In this document: one piece after another, positions 1 through 11,367 of the stretch
Position numbering within the stretch: position 1 is the first letter of the stretch
Layout of the letters: every line of letters starts with the position of its first letter
From: Candidatus Tectimicrobiota bacterium
GTDB taxonomy: Bacteria > Tectomicrobia > Entotheonellia > Entotheonellales > Entotheonellaceae
Reading direction: 5' to 3'
DNA: 64,000 bases
Assembly (NCBI GenBank): GCA_026005175.1
Contig: BPKO01000003.1
Coordinates: forward strand, 1-64,000
Position numbers and translations under genes: made by a program
Notes under the pieces: model-generated
What the model saw: only the letters and a program-made list of their open reading frames with translations
Database searches by the model: none
What the model was told of the DNA's origin: nothing

Positions 1-168
1 CGCGCCCGGAGCGCCAAAGGCCACTCCTGCCTCTTCCTTGGCTTTGAGCTCCATGAGGCAGGCGTACACCTTTTGCAACTCCCGGTACATGTCCTCTGAG
101 GACAACGTCCCGGCCTGTATCTGCGCCATCACCAGATCCTTGGCCATCTCCAAAATGGTCTGTGCCAT
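1..168 (-). CDS. MucR/Ros-family transcriptional regulator, N-terminal part (runs off the left edge)
   Basis: Only the first 56 residues are present. They begin MAQTILEMAKDLVMAQIQAG and continue with an SSEDMYRELQKVYACL stretch. This helical N-terminus is typical of MucR/Ros zinc-finger regulators, where it precedes the C2H2-like DNA-binding domain that would lie outside the window. The ATG at 168 is preceded by AGGA at a suitable distance. MucR-type proteins are DNA-binding repressors or nucleoid-associated regulators. The assignment rests on the N-terminus alone; the defining zinc finger cannot be seen. Confidence 0.65.
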   Translation of the reverse strand, partial: MAQTILEMAKDLVMAQIQAGTLSSEDMYRELQKVYACLMELKAKEEAGVAFGAPGA

Positions 169-277
169 TGTTTCCTGCTACCCTCCACTCGCTGTGGTCA
201 ACACCTTTCATCCCTGCTCGCTCTGAGCAGGCACCATGTTTCTTACACACGCCTCGTGCGGCATCCTGATGCCTCAG

Positions 278-306
278 ACTATAATAGAACTCTCTCTGCA
301 ATGCAA
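278..306 (-). promoter_or_regulatory. candidate sigma-70 promoter for the MucR-like gene
   Basis: On the minus strand TTGCAT (306-301) and TATAGT (283-278) are separated by exactly 17 bases, about 110 bases upstream of the regulator's start. The rest of 169-474 shows no gene: it lies between the 3' end of the malate synthase-like gene and the 5' end of the regulator, both on the minus strand. Judged by eye only. Confidence 0.35.
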
Positions 307-474
307 GCTGTTTTAGCAGCGCAGCAAGGGAAGAACTGCTCTGAAGGGTCTTGGGGATTAAGGTCTGGTGCTGGGGAGCAACAGCGTGTCGAGGTGGGGA
401 AGGGCGAGGACTTAGCCCCGCCCTTCCCCGCGGCGGCTGGCCGGGCCTTTCCGCGGCGGCAGGAGCTGCTCGCG

Positions 475-2190
475 TTAGAAGGCGTCCTCGGCCGCGGCGA
501 TGGCTTCCAGCTCGGCGCGGGTATAGGAGCCGAGACTGCGAAAGTCGAGCTCGGTATAGTTCTTGATCCAGCGCAAGGCAATCTTATAGGCCTTGCGATA
601 GCGCGCTTCGGCCGCTGCGTAAGCCTGGCGGCTCTTGGCATCGCGTGTCGTGGCTGCCAGGCGCCGCAGGATGTCTTCGGTCTCTTCTTGCAGCAGGCGC
701 TTGACCAGGGCAAAGTCGTGCACTTGCGAGGGGTCTTCGCTGTCGCGGGCCCGGTGAAGGAGGCGCTGGGCGATTTGTGCTACCGACATGCGGCCGGTAG
801 CCAGGTCTTCCATGAGGGCAGGGTGAATGCCCGGCTTGCCGGCCAGGCTGTCGATGCCTTTGGCGCCGCGGCCGTTGAGCCATCCTTCCAGGTACTCGAC
901 GAGCATGCGGGCGTTGCGCCGCGTGCCTTCGACGGTGATGGGCCCTTCGGGAATTTTAATTTCGATCGGGTAGCGCTCGGGGAGGGCCATCTCCGGGGTG
1001 GGCTTCCAGCCGGAGGCGCGCAGTTCCTTAAAAGGCGCCGCCGCCGTCTTCATATGAAAAATGTGGGCTACCCAGCCGCGCACAAAGCCCTGCGCCGCTT
1101 CCCACTCCTTGTCGGCGCGAATGCCGGCCGCCGCCACCTCGTTGACGTGCGGATCGGGGCTGGGCAAGGGGGTGGCCATGCCACCAATGGGCACGGCGTC
1201 GTGCTTGAGGCAAATGGCCACCAGGCGCCGGAAGATGTTGGCCAGGAAGTCGGTGGTCTTGATGTCCACGCCGAAGCGGTCTGGCCATACCATGGTGGGA
1301 TCGGTCATCACGTACTCGAAGATGCTGGCTTTGAAGTCCCAGCGGGCGGCGTTGAGGCCAGCCGCGTAAGGCCCCAGGGCGTAGAGGGCCTCTTCCATCT
1401 GGTAGGCCAGGGGCAGGGCTTCGACCAGGAGGATGGCCTTGATGGTGGCGTGTCGCAAGTGCGGCATGCACTCGCGGCAGGCGTCGAAGAAGTCGCGCCA
1501 GAAGGCGGCCTCTTCTGCCGTCTCCAGCTTGGGCAGGTAAAAGTAAATGCCCTGCCCGCGTGCCGCCTGAGCACGTCCGGCGTAGTAAAGGGTAAGCGCC
1601 GTGCCCAGGGTGCTGGCCGGCACCGGCGTGCCATCGACGGTCACGCCGGGTTCGTCGAGGTGCAGCCCGCGCTCGCGGTGCATGAAGAAAGGCAACTCAC
1701 CTGGGGCGATACGGTACTCTTTTTTTCGCTCCGGGTCGTAGAAATACAGGGTGCGCTCGACGGCCCGCAGGCGGTTCCAGGTGGCGCGCACCGTATCGAT
1801 GAGGCGATGCCCTGCCGAATCCTCGTCGTCGTCGAGGTCCCCCTCGGCCCGCTCGCCTTCCGGGCCTGGATTGAGGGCGTTGATGAACATCGAGGTGATC
1901 GAGGCCGGACCCGAAATCTCGATCCCCGGTTTCCACAGCTCTTCCGGCATGGGCGGCACTTTCCAAGTGCCGGTGGTGATTTCCGAGGGCGGCAAGTACG
2001 TCGGCAGGATACCCTGCTCGTGGGCTTTCTTGAGCATCTCCTGGCGTTTGGCACGCAACTCGTAAATGCGCGGCGTGAACTGGTCGTGCAGCGCCACGAG
2101 CACTTTGGCAAAATCCGGAGTAAACAGCTCCACCGCGCCTTCCACGGGGAGAAACCGCAGCCGACTGCTTGCCGTCTGTGCTTGGGGCAT
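475..2190 (-). CDS. malate synthase-like protein with an altered active site
   Basis: 571 residues, close to the length of malate synthase A. The family's core is visible: MHRERGLHLDEPGV near 170, the FYLPKLE strand near 217, VEALP (E257, expected Mg ligand), GLNAARWDF (D285, second expected Mg ligand), the IGGMATPLPSPDP loop near 335 and a C-terminal LMEDLATGRMS. Known malate synthases condense glyoxylate with acetyl-CoA and carry a catalytic Asp in a GHDGTWVAHP-type motif. Here that segment reads QGFVRGWVAH, with Val370 at the Asp position. The fold is clear, but ordinary malate synthase activity is doubtful. Start: an ATG at 2190 with GGGAGG upstream, preferred over the TTG directly before it. 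Last gene of an apparent three-gene operon with the LLM oxidoreductase (17-base gap) and acetamidase. Confidence 0.75.
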   Translation of the reverse strand: MPQAQTASSRLRFLPVEGAVELFTPDFAKVLVALHDQFTPRIYELRAKRQEMLKKAHEQGILPTYLPPSEITTGTWKVPPMPEELWKPGIEISGPASITSMFINALNPGPEGERAEGDLDDDEDSAGHRLIDTVRATWNRLRAVERTLYFYDPERKKEYRIAPGELPFFMHRERGLHLDEPGVTVDGTPVPASTLGTALTLYYAGRAQAARGQGIYFYLPKLETAEEAAFWRDFFDACRECMPHLRHATIKAILLVEALPLAYQMEEALYALGPYAAGLNAARWDFKASIFEYVMTDPTMVWPDRFGVDIKTTDFLANIFRRLVAICLKHDAVPIGGMATPLPSPDPHVNEVAAAGIRADKEWEAAQGFVRGWVAHIFHMKTAAAPFKELRASGWKPTPEMALPERYPIEIKIPEGPITVEGTRRNARMLVEYLEGWLNGRGAKGIDSLAGKPGIHPALMEDLATGRMSVAQIAQRLLHRARDSEDPSQVHDFALVKRLLQEETEDILRRLAATTRDAKSRQAYAAAEARYRKAYKIALRWIKNYTELDFRSLGSYTRAELEAIAAAEDAF

Positions 2191-2207
2191 CAATTCGCCT
2201 CCCTAAG

Positions 2208-3125
2208 TTAGTGAAACGCCGGTCGTACTTCTCGCACAAAACGCTCCATGGTGGCCAAGGCCGTGCCGATGGTTTCGGGCACAAAGTCGAGGATCAGGTG
2301 GTGCACCCCCAGCGCCTGGTACTGCTTGAGGGTGGCGATGACCTGCTCGGGGCTGCCGTGCAGCGGCGGCTGCGGATCTGGCCCCGAGCCAAAGCGCAGG
2401 CGCACTTTCAACACCACCTCGAACTCCTCGAGGCGGCGGCCGGCCTCGCGCACCGCAGCGTGAAACTGCGGCACGAGCTCTTGCAGGGCCTCGACCGTAA
2501 GGCCAAACGGATGCCAGCCGTTGCCGAGGCGTGCTGCCCGCCGCAGTGCCGCCGGACTGTGGCCGCCGATGAGAATGGGCGGGTGTGGCCTCTGCACCGG
2601 CTTGGGGCCAAAGTGGGCGTCGCGAAAGCGGTAGTATTGCCCTTCAAAGGTCACCGGCTCCTGCGTCCACAGCGCCTTGCACAGCTGCAGGGCTTCATCG
2701 GTGCGGCGGCCGCGGTCGTGAAACGGATAGCCCAGGGCATCAAATTCCTCTTTGAACCACCCGACGCCGACGCCGAAGAGGATGCGCCCTTGCGACAGCA
2801 CATCGGCGCCGGCGATTTCTTTGGCCACCTCGATGGGATTGCGCATGGGCAGGATGAGCACGCTCGTTCCCAGCCGGATGCGGTGGGTGCAGCCGGCCAG
2901 GTAGTTGAGGATGGCCAGCGGTTCAAAGTAGCGCTCGCGCCAAAATGGGGGCAGTTCGCCGGTGGGCGACCCGGGATAGCGCGACGTCTGCAGGGGCGGC
3001 AACAGGAGATGATCGCTGGCCCACAGGGAGTCAAAGCCCCAAGCCTCGGCCTGCCTGGCCATGGTCCGCAGGTTTTCCTGCGTGGCATGGCGTCCGCGCA
3101 CGATCAGCGAGCACCCAAAGCGCAT
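2208..3125 (-). CDS. LLM-class flavin-dependent oxidoreductase (luciferase-like)
   Basis: 305 residues of the luciferase-like monooxygenase fold, which uses FMN or F420. The N-terminus (MRFGCSLIVRGRH) is followed by WGFDSLWASDHLLLPP, the TSVLILPMRNPIEVAKEIA strand and FGVGVGWFKEEFDALG near 125, the hallmark glycine-rich segment of bacterial F420-dependent LLM subfamilies. HPPILIGGHSPAALRRAARL near 185 is also typical. Substrate unknown. The ATG at 3125 has GGAG six bases upstream; the ATG four codons earlier has no ribosome-binding site. It sits between acetamidase and the malate synthase-like gene on one strand, suggesting co-transcription. Confidence 0.85.
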   Translation of the reverse strand: MRFGCSLIVRGRHATQENLRTMARQAEAWGFDSLWASDHLLLPPLQTSRYPGSPTGELPPFWRERYFEPLAILNYLAGCTHRIRLGTSVLILPMRNPIEVAKEIAGADVLSQGRILFGVGVGWFKEEFDALGYPFHDRGRRTDEALQLCKALWTQEPVTFEGQYYRFRDAHFGPKPVQRPHPPILIGGHSPAALRRAARLGNGWHPFGLTVEALQELVPQFHAAVREAGRRLEEFEVVLKVRLRFGSGPDPQPPLHGSPEQVIATLKQYQALGVHHLILDFVPETIGTALATMERFVREVRPAFH

Positions 3126-3194
3126 ACGTTTCTCCATGCTGGCGTCGGTGGGAGGCCCGCAGGGCCTTTTCTTCCACCCGGTGTTCCAGGCGGC

Positions 3195-4085
3195 TCAAGC
3201 CGACTTGGCGGCGCGCAGCACCGCCGCGGGAATGATGAGGCGCACCGCCATTACGGGGCGTGGCGAGGTGCCCACCCGCAGCTCACCGACGATGCTGAGC
3301 AGCATATAGGCCTCACGGCGGTCAAGGCCGGTGCAGGCAACCACGTAGTTCACCGCAGCCCGCGCGGCATCGGCGGTGGCCCGCTCCACGGTCTCCCCAA
3401 ACCCCAGGACCTGTACCGTACCGTCGACTTCAATGAGCGGGCGCTCGACGGGGCGCCCTTTTTCGAGCAAGATCCGGCCGCGCAAGCGGGCGCTGCACTC
3501 TACCCCGGTGCCAGCGATGATGCCGTCGCTGATGGCGGCATGCGGGTCGGCAAAGAATACCAGCGCCCCGGGAATCAGCACCGGCAGGTGCACGCGGCTG
3601 CCGGCTTTGACGTCTTTCTGGTCGCAGTCGCCGCCGTACGGACCGGCCAGCGACGGCTTGTAGCCCTGCGGCGGCATGGTAGACACCGTGCCCAGGTTCG
3701 GGCACAGGGGCAGGGGAATTCGTCCGGCAAACAGGACGTGGCCGTCGGCCAGCGGGCAGCGCAGCGCGTGCGGCTCGCGAAACTCGTCGCGCAGCACGCC
3801 AAAGTCCCGCAAAATGGCGGTGATCCCCTCACCGGTGGGCGTAAGCTCGAGAATCTCAACGATCACCGCATCGCCGGGCTCTGCGCCGCGCACCGCCACC
3901 GGGCCAGCAATGGGCGCTAGAGGATGGCCGTCGCAAGCGGGCGTAAACGGCGTAGGAACGTCACGGATATCGGGCACGTCGGCAAACGCCCCGCGGACTT
4001 CGAGCTCAAAGGGCTCTCCCGGATCGACGGTGAGCGCCGGTGGCGTTTGCGGATTGACATCGAACAAGTACCATGGCTTGGACAT
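3195..4085 (-). CDS. acetamidase/formamidase family protein
   Basis: 296 residues matching the short acetamidase/formamidase (FmdA/AmdA) family, which hydrolyses small aliphatic amides to ammonia and a carboxylate. Visible landmarks are LTVDPGEPFELEVRGAF near 20, GPVAVRGAEPGDAVIVEIL near 65, LFAGRIPLPLCPNLGTV, GPYGGDCDQKDVKAGSRVHL and FFADPHAAISDGIIAGTGVE, where the family's acidic and His residues lie. ATG at 4085 follows AGGGAGGGGG; the in-frame upstream stretch is unlike the family and was left out. It is probably first in an operon with the LLM oxidoreductase and the malate synthase-like gene, and is divergent from the HpaB-like gene across about 200 bases. Confidence 0.85.
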   Translation of the reverse strand: MSKPWYLFDVNPQTPPALTVDPGEPFELEVRGAFADVPDIRDVPTPFTPACDGHPLAPIAGPVAVRGAEPGDAVIVEILELTPTGEGITAILRDFGVLRDEFREPHALRCPLADGHVLFAGRIPLPLCPNLGTVSTMPPQGYKPSLAGPYGGDCDQKDVKAGSRVHLPVLIPGALVFFADPHAAISDGIIAGTGVECSARLRGRILLEKGRPVERPLIEVDGTVQVLGFGETVERATADAARAAVNYVVACTGLDRREAYMLLSIVGELRVGTSPRPVMAVRLIIPAAVLRAAKSA

Positions 4086-4288
4086 CCGGCCCCCTCCCTG
4101 CGATTTTCCATTCGTATACCACGTCTGCGCGGCCAGGTCAAAAGCCTCGGCAGCCGCAGGATATACTACGCGGCAGCTGGGCTGTTGCGGCATTGACTCC
4201 CTGTTTAGAGGCGCGTATGCTCCTGCACAGAGTTGCTATTCTAAGGGCCCTGGGGGGCCCACCGCCCATGTCGTGGAAGGAGCACGCC

Positions 4289-5722
4289 ATGGCTCGTACC
4301 GGTGCCGAATACCTGCAAGGGCTTAAAGACGACCGCGAGGTCTGGCTAGGCGGCGAACGGGTCAAAGACGTCACCGAGCATCCGGCGCTGGCGGCTGCGG
4401 CACGCAAGATGGCCGAATACTACGACCTGCACCACGCCGCCGCCGAGGTCTGCCTCATGCCCGACCCGCAGAGCGGCACCCCGATGAGCGTCAGCCACCT
4501 CATTCCACGCTCCCGCCAGGACTTGCAGCGGCGGCACGCTTGCCTCGAGCGCATCGCCGTCTGGGGCCTGGGCATGCTCGGCCGCACGCCGGATTACCTC
4601 AACGTTACCCTGGCCGGCTTTGCCGGCCGAGCCGATATCTGGGCCCAGAACGGCAACGAGCAGGGGGCGGCCAACCTGGTGGCCTACCACCGGGAGCTGG
4701 TGCGGCGGGACCTGGCCCTCACCCACACTATCGTCCACCCCACCGTAGACCGGCGCCTGCCCGACGTCTTTGCCGGCGGCGGCGAGGTGGCGCTGCACAA
4801 AGTGGCCGACACCGAGCACGGCATCCTGGTGCGCGGCGCACGCCTGCTGGCCACCCTGGCCCCGTTTGCCGACGAGTTGTTGGTTTACCCCGGCCAGCCC
4901 ATTCCGGCGGAGGCCCACCGCTACGCCCTGGCCTTTGCCATTCCCATGAACACCCCGGGGCTCAAAGTGCTCTGCCGCGACAGCTACACCGTGCCTTCCA
5001 GCGCCTTTGACCACCCCTTTTCCTCTTGCTTCGACGAGCAGGACGCCTTCGTGATTTTCGACGACGTCGAGGTGCCACGCCACCGGGTGTTCCTCGACGG
5101 CGACCCGCAGATCTACAACCGGGTGATGAACGCGGGATGGGTGGCCAACATCATGCAGCAAACGACCATTCGCGCCCAGGTCAAGCTGGAGTTCGCCTAC
5201 GAGCTGGCCTGCGCCATGGCCGAGGCACTCGGCGACGATAGCCCCCGCACCCGCGAGCAGCTGGGCGAGATCTGGACTTACGCCGAGCTGACGCGCGCGG
5301 CGCTGTGCGCTGCCGAAGCCGGGGCCCGTGAGTGGGGCAACGGCGTTTGGTTTTGCGACGAACGCCCGTTTCTGGCCTTGCGGCCGACGCTGCCACGCTG
5401 GTTCGTCCGCGTCAACGACCTCCTCAAGGGCCTCGGCGCCCACAACTTCCTCACCACGCCGCGAGCCGCTGACTTTGCCAATCCGGCGCTGCGCCCGCTC
5501 CTCGAGCGCTACTTGCAAGGCGCCACCGTGGATGCCAAAACGCGCACCCGCCTGTTTCGCCTTGCCTGGGACTTTGTCGGCACCGCCCTGGCCAGCCGCA
5601 TGGAGCTTTACGAGCGCTTCTACCTTGCTTCCTCGCCGCGCACGTACCAGCTGGCCCACTTGGCCGCCAAGCGCCAGGGCACGCGTGGCTTGCTGGCCCA
5701 GTTGCTCAAGGAGGCACCGTAA
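4289..5722 (+). CDS. 4-hydroxyphenylacetate 3-hydroxylase (HpaB) family flavin monooxygenase
   Basis: 477 residues, the usual length for HpaB-type FADH2-dependent monooxygenases. Family features in order: RTGAEYLQGLKDDREVWLGG at the start, GFAGRADIW, ALTHTIVHPTVDRR near 155, the flavin-pocket region AFAIPMNTPGLKVLCRDSY, the DHPFSSCFDEQDAFVIFDDV segment, and a helical C-terminal domain. The related 4-hydroxybutyryl-CoA dehydratases use Cys and His ligands for a 4Fe-4S cluster; no such Cys pair is seen in the expected region, which favours a monooxygenase or another non-Fe-S member. ATG 4289 has GGAAGGAG upstream. A partner flavin reductase is not present nearby. Substrate unknown. Confidence 0.8.
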   Translation: MARTGAEYLQGLKDDREVWLGGERVKDVTEHPALAAAARKMAEYYDLHHAAAEVCLMPDPQSGTPMSVSHLIPRSRQDLQRRHACLERIAVWGLGMLGRTPDYLNVTLAGFAGRADIWAQNGNEQGAANLVAYHRELVRRDLALTHTIVHPTVDRRLPDVFAGGGEVALHKVADTEHGILVRGARLLATLAPFADELLVYPGQPIPAEAHRYALAFAIPMNTPGLKVLCRDSYTVPSSAFDHPFSSCFDEQDAFVIFDDVEVPRHRVFLDGDPQIYNRVMNAGWVANIMQQTTIRAQVKLEFAYELACAMAEALGDDSPRTREQLGEIWTYAELTRAALCAAEAGAREWGNGVWFCDERPFLALRPTLPRWFVRVNDLLKGLGAHNFLTTPRAADFANPALRPLLERYLQGATVDAKTRTRLFRLAWDFVGTALASRMELYERFYLASSPRTYQLAHLAAKRQGTRGLLAQLLKEAP

Positions 5723-5746
5723 GCAGGCCGCAGGGAAGCAACGCCG

Positions 5747-7771
<2,025 letters not shown>

Positions 7772-7781
7772 GGCAGACGCC

Positions 7782-10237
7782 TCAGGGGACGGGCTGGAGC
7801 TTCCAGATGTCACGGGCGTACTCGCACACCGTGCGGTCGCTGGAGAACTTGCCGATGCGGGCCACGTTGAGAATCGCCTTGCGCGTCCAGAGGGAGGGCT
7901 GGCGGTAGAGTGCCGCCACCTGTTGCTGCGTCGCAATGTAAGACGGCAGGTCGGCCAGGTGGAAGTAAGGATCGCCTTGCTCCACCAGGGCTCGGTAGAT
8001 CCAGTCGAAGAGCCCTGGCTCGTGGGGGCAAAACTGCGTCGAGCGCAGGGGCCCTCCATGACGCGCTGCACTTGCGGGTAGCGCTGGCAGTAGGCCCGCG
8101 GGTCGTAGGCGCCCTGTTGGCGCAGGCGGGCGATCTCTTCGGCGGTGTGGCCAAAAATAAAGATGTTCTCTTCGCCCACTTCCTCGCGGATCTCGATGTT
8201 GGCCCCGTCGAGCGTGCCCACCGTGAGCGCCCCGTTGAGGGCGAGCTTCATGTTTCCCGTGCCCGAGGCTTCCGTACCGGCAGTAGAGATCTGCTCGCTC
8301 ACCTCGGCAGCCGGGATAATCTTCTCGGCCAGCGACACGCGGTAGTCGGGGATGAAGACCACCTTAAGCCGCCCGCGCACGCGCGGGTCGCCGTTGACCA
8401 CCTGGCCGACGTTGTGGATGAGCTTGATGATCTGCTTGGCTGCCCAGTACCCCGGTGCCGCCTTGCCGGCAAAAATAAAGGTGCGGGGCACCGGAGGCAC
8501 CTCCCCGTCCTCGACCAGCGCCAGGTAAAGGTGAATGATGTGCAGCACGTTAAGGAGCTGCCGCTTGTACTCGTGAATGCGCTTGATGTGCACGTCAAAA
8601 AGCGAGGCGGGATCGACCACCAGGCCGGTGGTGTCCCGGATGACGCGCGCCAGCCGCTCCTTGTTTTCGCGCTTGATGGCGCGAAAGGCCGCCTGGAAAG
8701 CGGCGTCGTCGGCGTAAGGCTCTAGGGCCCGCAGCCGCTCCAAGTCCGTGATCCAGGCGTCGCCAATGGTGTCGCTGAGGAGGCGGGCCAGGCGGGGATT
8801 GGCCTGCAGCAGCCAACGCCGCTGGGTGATGCCGTTGGTCTTGTTGGTAAAGCGTTCCGGCCACAGCTGGTAAAAATCGGGCACCAGCCGCGTCTGGATC
8901 AGCCGCGAGTGCAATGCCGAGACGCCATTGACGGCGTGACTGCCGACGATGGCCAGGTGCGCCATGCGCACCTGTTTGGGGTCGCCTTCTTCGATGATCG
9001 ACATGCGCCGCAGCCGCTCCACGTCACCCGGCCAGCGCGCCCGCACCTGCTGGAGAAAGTCGTGGTTGATGTCGTAAATGATCTGCAGGTGCCGCGGCAG
9101 CACGGCCTCAAGCAGCGGCACCGGCCACTGCTCCAGCGCTTCGGGCAGCAGGGTGTGGTTGGTATAGGCCAGGGTGGCCTGCGTTAGCTCCCAGGCCTGC
9201 GCCCACGGCAGGCCATGGTCGTCTACCAGCAGCCGCATGAGCTCGGCCACCGCCAGGGCGGGGTGGGTATCGTTGAGCTGCACCGCCACCTTGCTGGCAA
9301 AGGCAGCAAAGCTGTCATGGTTTTGACGGTAGCGGCGCACCAGATCGCGCAGAGCGCAGGCCACGAGAAAGTACTCCTGCAGCAGGCGCAGCTCGCGCCC
9401 GGCATCAACGGCGTCGGAGGGGTAGAGGACTTTGGAAATCAGTTCCGAGGCCACTTTGCGCTCGACGGCGCGCAGGTAGTCGCCGCGGTTGAACACCTGC
9501 ATGTCAAACTCGTGGGAGGCTTTGGCGGTGAACAGGCGCAGCACGTTGACCGTGTGGCCGCCGTAGCCCACGATCGGCAAGTCGTAGGGCACGCCGATGA
9601 CGGTGTCGTAGTCCACCCACTGCACCGTCGCCCCTTTGCCGCCGCCGGGGCGCCGCGTCAGGCGGCCGTAAAGGGGAATGACGAGGGCTTCTTCGGGACG
9701 CGGCAGCAGCCAGGGGGAGCCCAGGGTCCGCCACTGGTCGGGCTGCTCCCGCTGGTAGCCATGCTCGATCACCTGGCGGAACAGCCCGTACTCGTAGTTG
9801 ATGCCGTAGCCGTAGCCCGGCATGCCCAAGGTGGCCAGGGAATCGAGAAAGCAGGCGGCCAGCCGCCCCAAGCCCCCGTTGCCCAGCGCGGCGTCGCGCT
9901 CTTCTTCCCATAGCTCTTCCAGAACCACCCCCTGCTCGGCCAGCACCTCGCGGCAGAGCTCGACGATACCCAGGTTGAAGAGGTTGGTGCCCAGTGAGCG
10001 CCCGACCAGAAACTCCATGGAGAGATAGTAAAGCCGCTTGGCGTCTGCCTCCCGGTAGCGCGCCTCGGTGGCCAGCATGGCGTCGATCACCCAGTGGCGC
10101 ACCGCCAGCGATACCGCCAGCCAGCGCTCACGCGGCGAACAGCGCTCCCACGTCTTGCCCAGCGAGTAGCGCAGGTGATAGGCAATCGCCTCCCGCAACG
10201 CCTGACGATCGGGCTTGGGACCAGCAAGCTGCGGCAT
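7782..10237 (-). CDS. glgP: glycogen/maltodextrin phosphorylase (one apparent frameshift)
   Basis: About 818 residues of GT35 phosphorylase, which releases glucose-1-phosphate from alpha-1,4 glucans. Seen: YLSMEFLVGRSLGTNLFNLG, DAALGNGGLGRLAACF, AVQLNDTHPALAVAELMR, LFDVHIKRIHEYKRQLLN and the pyridoxal-phosphate lysine segment TEASGTGNMKLALNGA. Near 8050 (GGGCCCC) the frame is lost; the expected C-terminus (QFCPHEPGLFDWIYRALVEQ ... SSDRTVCEYARDIW) continues in another frame to a TGA at 7782. One missing C would explain this. Start: two adjacent ATGs follow AAGGAGG; the second (10237) has the better spacing. It is paired with glgX for glycogen use. Confidence 0.9.
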
Positions 10238-10486
10238 CATCTCCTCCTTGCGATACTGCCTTCGCGGCCTCCCTCAAGTCATGCAAGGATTGTACCAAAG
10301 TATCCTCGTCACCTGGCAGCCTGCAAGCGGCTTACCCTCATCTTGCGGAGGGATACAGGGTCGCTCGTTGTTTGTCAAGGACACTTGGTGCTTATCGATG
10401 TATGACATCTTCGACGAAGCACACGTGTACGACGTCAGTAAGGCGCGGTGAAGCAGAAGTGGCGGCGCACGGCGAAGACGGCGGTC

Positions 10487-11367
10487 TCACAGTTGATACC
10501 ACGAGGCCACCACCTGCGCCAACGGGGTGTCCTCGGCATACTGCCGCTCGACTTGGGCGATCCAGGCGGCAGCGGTCTGTGGGGTGGGGCGCAGGAAGGA
10601 GACGGGCACGGTGTAGTCGTAGACCGAAAACGCCGCTGTGGGGAGAATCTGGGTGATGGGCAGCACGACAACGCGGCGGTGCCGCAAGACGTGGCAATAG
10701 ACCCGCTGGTACAGCTCGGGATCGTAGCCGGCAGGCGCCGCCGCGGTCAAGCCCAGGGCTACCGCCGCCTGCCAGAGCTCGTGCCACAGCGCCTCGAGCA
10801 CCTGGGGCGGGGCGTCTTCGCGCTCCTGGGCGTTGCGGGGCCTGGCGCTGCGCCGCCGCCGCTCGGCTTCGATGTGCCGCCGCACCGGCGGCGAGGGCAC
10901 GGGCACAACAAAGCAGCAGGTCTTGGCCGTAAGCAGCGCCTCGGCGGCGTCCTCTGCGGGGCGGGCCAGCTCGATGAAGCGGTGACCGATGAGGGGCGTT
11001 TCGCCAATAAGCAGCGGCGCGGGGGCCCCGGGTGATCGCGATGCCACTGCACCAGCGCCGCCCGCGCCCACCGCCCCACCGCCAGGCGAATGCGGGCGTG
11101 GGTGACGCCATTCACCACAGGGTAGCGCTTTCCGGCCGGGCAAGCCTCAAAGACCGGGCGCACCACATCCCAGGGCAGCAGGTGCACACCCCGCCCTGCC
11201 GCTGCGGCCAGATGCGCCAGCTGGTGCACGAGCAGGCTCTTGCCCGTGCCCGGCAGGCCGGCGACAAAAATCAGGCGCTGTTGCCGCACCAACGCGTGCA
11301 GGGACGCGTAGAGCTCGGCCGCTGCCGTCACCACCAGCGGCGCCGCTCGGTTGTCTGCCCTGCTCAC
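10487..11367 (-). CDS. P-loop NTPase/kinase-like protein of unknown function (one apparent frameshift)
   Basis: About 293 residues. The N-terminal part has a clear Walker A motif, FVAGLPGTGKSLLVHQLAHL, then LLPWDVVRPVFEA and GKRYPVVNGVTHARIRLAVGRW, resembling small-molecule kinases more than AAA machines. Near 11030 (a GGGGCCCCC run) the frame changes and the protein continues PLLIGETPLIGHRFIELARP ... to a stop at 10487, ending with PLAQVVASWYQL. The GTG start at 11367 overlaps the TGA of the upstream CoA ligase (GTGA), so translation is probably coupled. No specific function recognised. It closes the five-gene Fe-S/CoA-ligase operon. Confidence 0.6.

Noticed and set aside
256-2211. A 651-residue open frame on the plus strand
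   Set aside because: Antisense of the malate synthase-like gene; no domain and no ribosome-binding site.
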